NCBI RefSeq assembly: GCF_000956525.1
Contig: NZ_JYIW01000025.1
Location: forward strand, 62,001-126,000
Origin: Microbacterium oxydans
Lineage (GTDB): Bacteria; Actinomycetota; Actinomycetes; Actinomycetales; Microbacteriaceae
Direction of reading: 5' to 3'
Length of the DNA: 64,000 bases
Positions 62,137 through 64,000 of this stretch are shown piece after piece (positions within the stretch are counted from its first letter, which is position 1; each line of letters opens with the position of its first letter). The notes under the pieces were generated by a model. The model was given only the letters and a program-made list of their open reading frames with translations, did not search any database and was not told the origin of the DNA. A program made the position numbers and the translations under genes.

Positions 62137-62752
62137 CGTCGACGCGCGTCTGATCGACGCACACGATCTCGCGCTCGCAGCACTGCGCGAGATCACCCCC
62201 GCGTCGAGCATCGGACCGGCGGCCGGGTACCTTCCCGAGGACGACGGCTCTGTCTCGCTGCGCTTCCAGAACCGTCTCCCCGGATACCCGGGATGGTTCT
62301 GGACCGTGACGGTCGCCCGGGTGGAAGGCGAGGAGCCGACGGTCCTCGAGATCGAACTGCTTCCCGGCGACGGCGCGCTCCTCGCCCCTGAATGGGTGCC
62401 GTGGGTCGAGCGTCTCGCCGAGTACCGCTCGCATCAGGCCGAGTTGGCCGAGCAGGCCGCCGCTGAGGCGGGCGAATCCGGCGAGGACGAGGATGCCGAC
62501 GGCGGCGACCTCGACGATGACGACGCGGAGGAACTCGACGACGACGACCTCGATGACGACGAGGAGGAGGACGACGCCGAGCGCGGCACCGTCCTGCATG
62601 CCGGCGACGTCGACGGGGTCGACATCGACGAGCTCGACCCGAGCGTGACCGACGACGAGTCGGAAGACGACGAGTCGGAAGACGATGAGTCGGAAGACGA
62701 CGTCGACGCCGACGAGGATGCCGACGCCGACGAGGTCGACGAGGAGGAGTGA
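62120..62752 (+). CDS. DUF3027 protein with long acidic tail
   Basis: The 210-residue protein has the DUF3027 core (SVSLRFQNRLPGYPGWFWTVTVARV, ELLPGDGALLAPEWVPWVERL; about residues 1-110) followed by an extreme Asp/Glu-rich tail (about 120-210). DUF3027 sits with cspB and serC in actinobacteria (Rv0883c position). The function is unknown; the acidic tail could bind basic proteins or nucleic-acid partners. The start ATG lies inside cspB, so translation is coupled. It is convergent with serC. Confidence 0.85.
   Translation: MTSKPDVDARLIDAHDLALAALREITPASSIGPAAGYLPEDDGSVSLRFQNRLPGYPGWFWTVTVARVEGEEPTVLEIELLPGDGALLAPEWVPWVERLAEYRSHQAELAEQAAAEAGESGEDEDADGGDLDDDDAEELDDDDLDDDEEEDDAERGTVLHAGDVDGVDIDELDPSVTDDESEDDESEDDESEDDVDADEDADADEVDEEE
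62651..62695 (+). repeat. Three 15-bp tandem repeats in the DUF3027 tail
   Basis: The unit gacgacgagtcggaa is repeated three times (one c-to-t change in the third), encoding DDESE. Such slippage-prone repeats allow the tail length to vary between strains. Confidence 0.85.
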
Positions 62753-62762
62753 CCCCCGGCGC

Positions 62763-63887
<1,125 letters not shown>

Positions 63888-63942
63888 GGGTGCGCGGCCG
63901 ACACCCGATCACCGCGTCGGGGCCGATGTCCCCGCGGGAATG

Positions 63943-63954
63943 TAGGCTTGCCTA
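63943..63954. promoter_or_regulatory. Palindrome resembling half of a DtxR/IdeR iron box
   Basis: TAGGCTTGCCTA is a 12-base near-perfect palindrome 20 bases upstream of the regulator gene's ATG. It matches the core of the iron box (TTAGGT...GCCTAA) only partly. The TAGGCT hexamer could instead be a -10 box with a short leader. Confidence 0.4.
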
Positions 63955-63974
63955 AGAACCTCGGAGGCCTGCAC

Positions 63975-64000
63975 ATGACCGATCTGATCGACACCACGGA
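63975..64000 (+). CDS. Start of a metal-dependent DtxR/IdeR-family regulator (partial)
   Basis: ATG 63975, after a CGGAGG site, gives MTDLIDTT before the window ends. This matches the opening of DtxR/IdeR repressors (M-[NT]-[ED]-L-[VI]-D-T-T-E-M-Y-L). The eight residues do not prove the family, but the motif, the ribosome site and the palindrome upstream agree. The gene continues beyond the window. Confidence 0.6.

Overview
The window looks like a contiguous chromosomal segment of a high-GC actinobacterium. Microbacteriaceae, most likely Microbacterium or a close relative, is my inference. It rests on base composition, fused ispDF, the PhoU/SenX3/RegX3, CarD, GlnR-type and WXG100 proteins, gene order shared with Mycobacterium (topA-tmk-holB; XPB helicase, helicase-associated protein, cspB, DUF3027, serC), and a short 'GGTCGCTGAGCCTGTCGAAG' repeat that I remember as common in Microbacterium-like genomes. 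I see no insertion sequence, prophage, CRISPR array, rRNA operon or origin. This is core genome.

Layout. 0-7 kb: tail of a TadE-like secretion/pilus cluster, then topA-tmk-holB and an exported peptidase in overlapping order. 7-10 kb: tRNA-Thr(CGT), a nicotinamidase, small zinc-finger genes and tRNA-Lys. 10-12.3 kb: a fasciclin-domain lipoprotein divergent from a SigK-like sigma factor and its RskA-like anti-sigma factor, with a SigK-like promoter in between. 12.3-14 kb: an unknown gene, a strongly folded intergenic element and pabC. 14-22.3 kb (minus strand): phosphate import pstSCAB behind a PHO box, a Nudix/RHG phosphatase, polyphosphate kinase and a GlnR-type regulator. 22.3-29.7 kb: nitrobindin, YgfZ, phosphoglycerate mutase, phoU and the phosphate two-component pair senX3/regX3. 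29.7-34.1 kb: carD, ispDF, cysS, rlmB. 34.1-43.3 kb: a DUF4032 kinase-like protein, the shared sugar-ABC ATPase MsiK with a hairpin-rich leader, a DsbA-like protein without its active-site cysteines, tRNA-Thr(TGT), acyltransferase, aldo/keto reductase, a SecD-P1-head-like membrane protein and cycA. 43.3-48.2 kb: an ABC exporter with its own two-component system, then YjbR-like and HMCES/YedK proteins. 48.2-57.9 kb: DMT transporter, nitroreductase, msrB, DUF2332, DUF3263, LytR_C, groEL behind two CIRCE-type operators, WXG100, a second OmpR-type two-component system and a CPBP protease. 57.9-64 kb: XPB helicase and partner, cspB, DUF3027, serC and the first codons of a probable DtxR/IdeR regulator.

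Cross-cutting signals. (i) About twenty genes, on both strands, have a -10-like hexamer (nAnnnT, mostly TAnnnT) exactly six bases before the start codon, the architecture of leaderless mRNAs; this also fixes many starts. (ii) Phosphate and polyphosphate functions (pst, ppk, Nudix/RHG, phoU, senX3/regX3, gpm) lie within about 15 kb, with a clear PHO box upstream of pstS. (iii) The fasciclin/sigK/rskA group resembles the mycobacterial SigK-MPT83 regulon. I did not find a convincing wholly new multi-gene system. The best candidates for something undescribed are the structured element at 12,988-13,091, the msiK leader hairpins, the redox-dead DsbA-like protein and the kinase-like DUF4032 protein.
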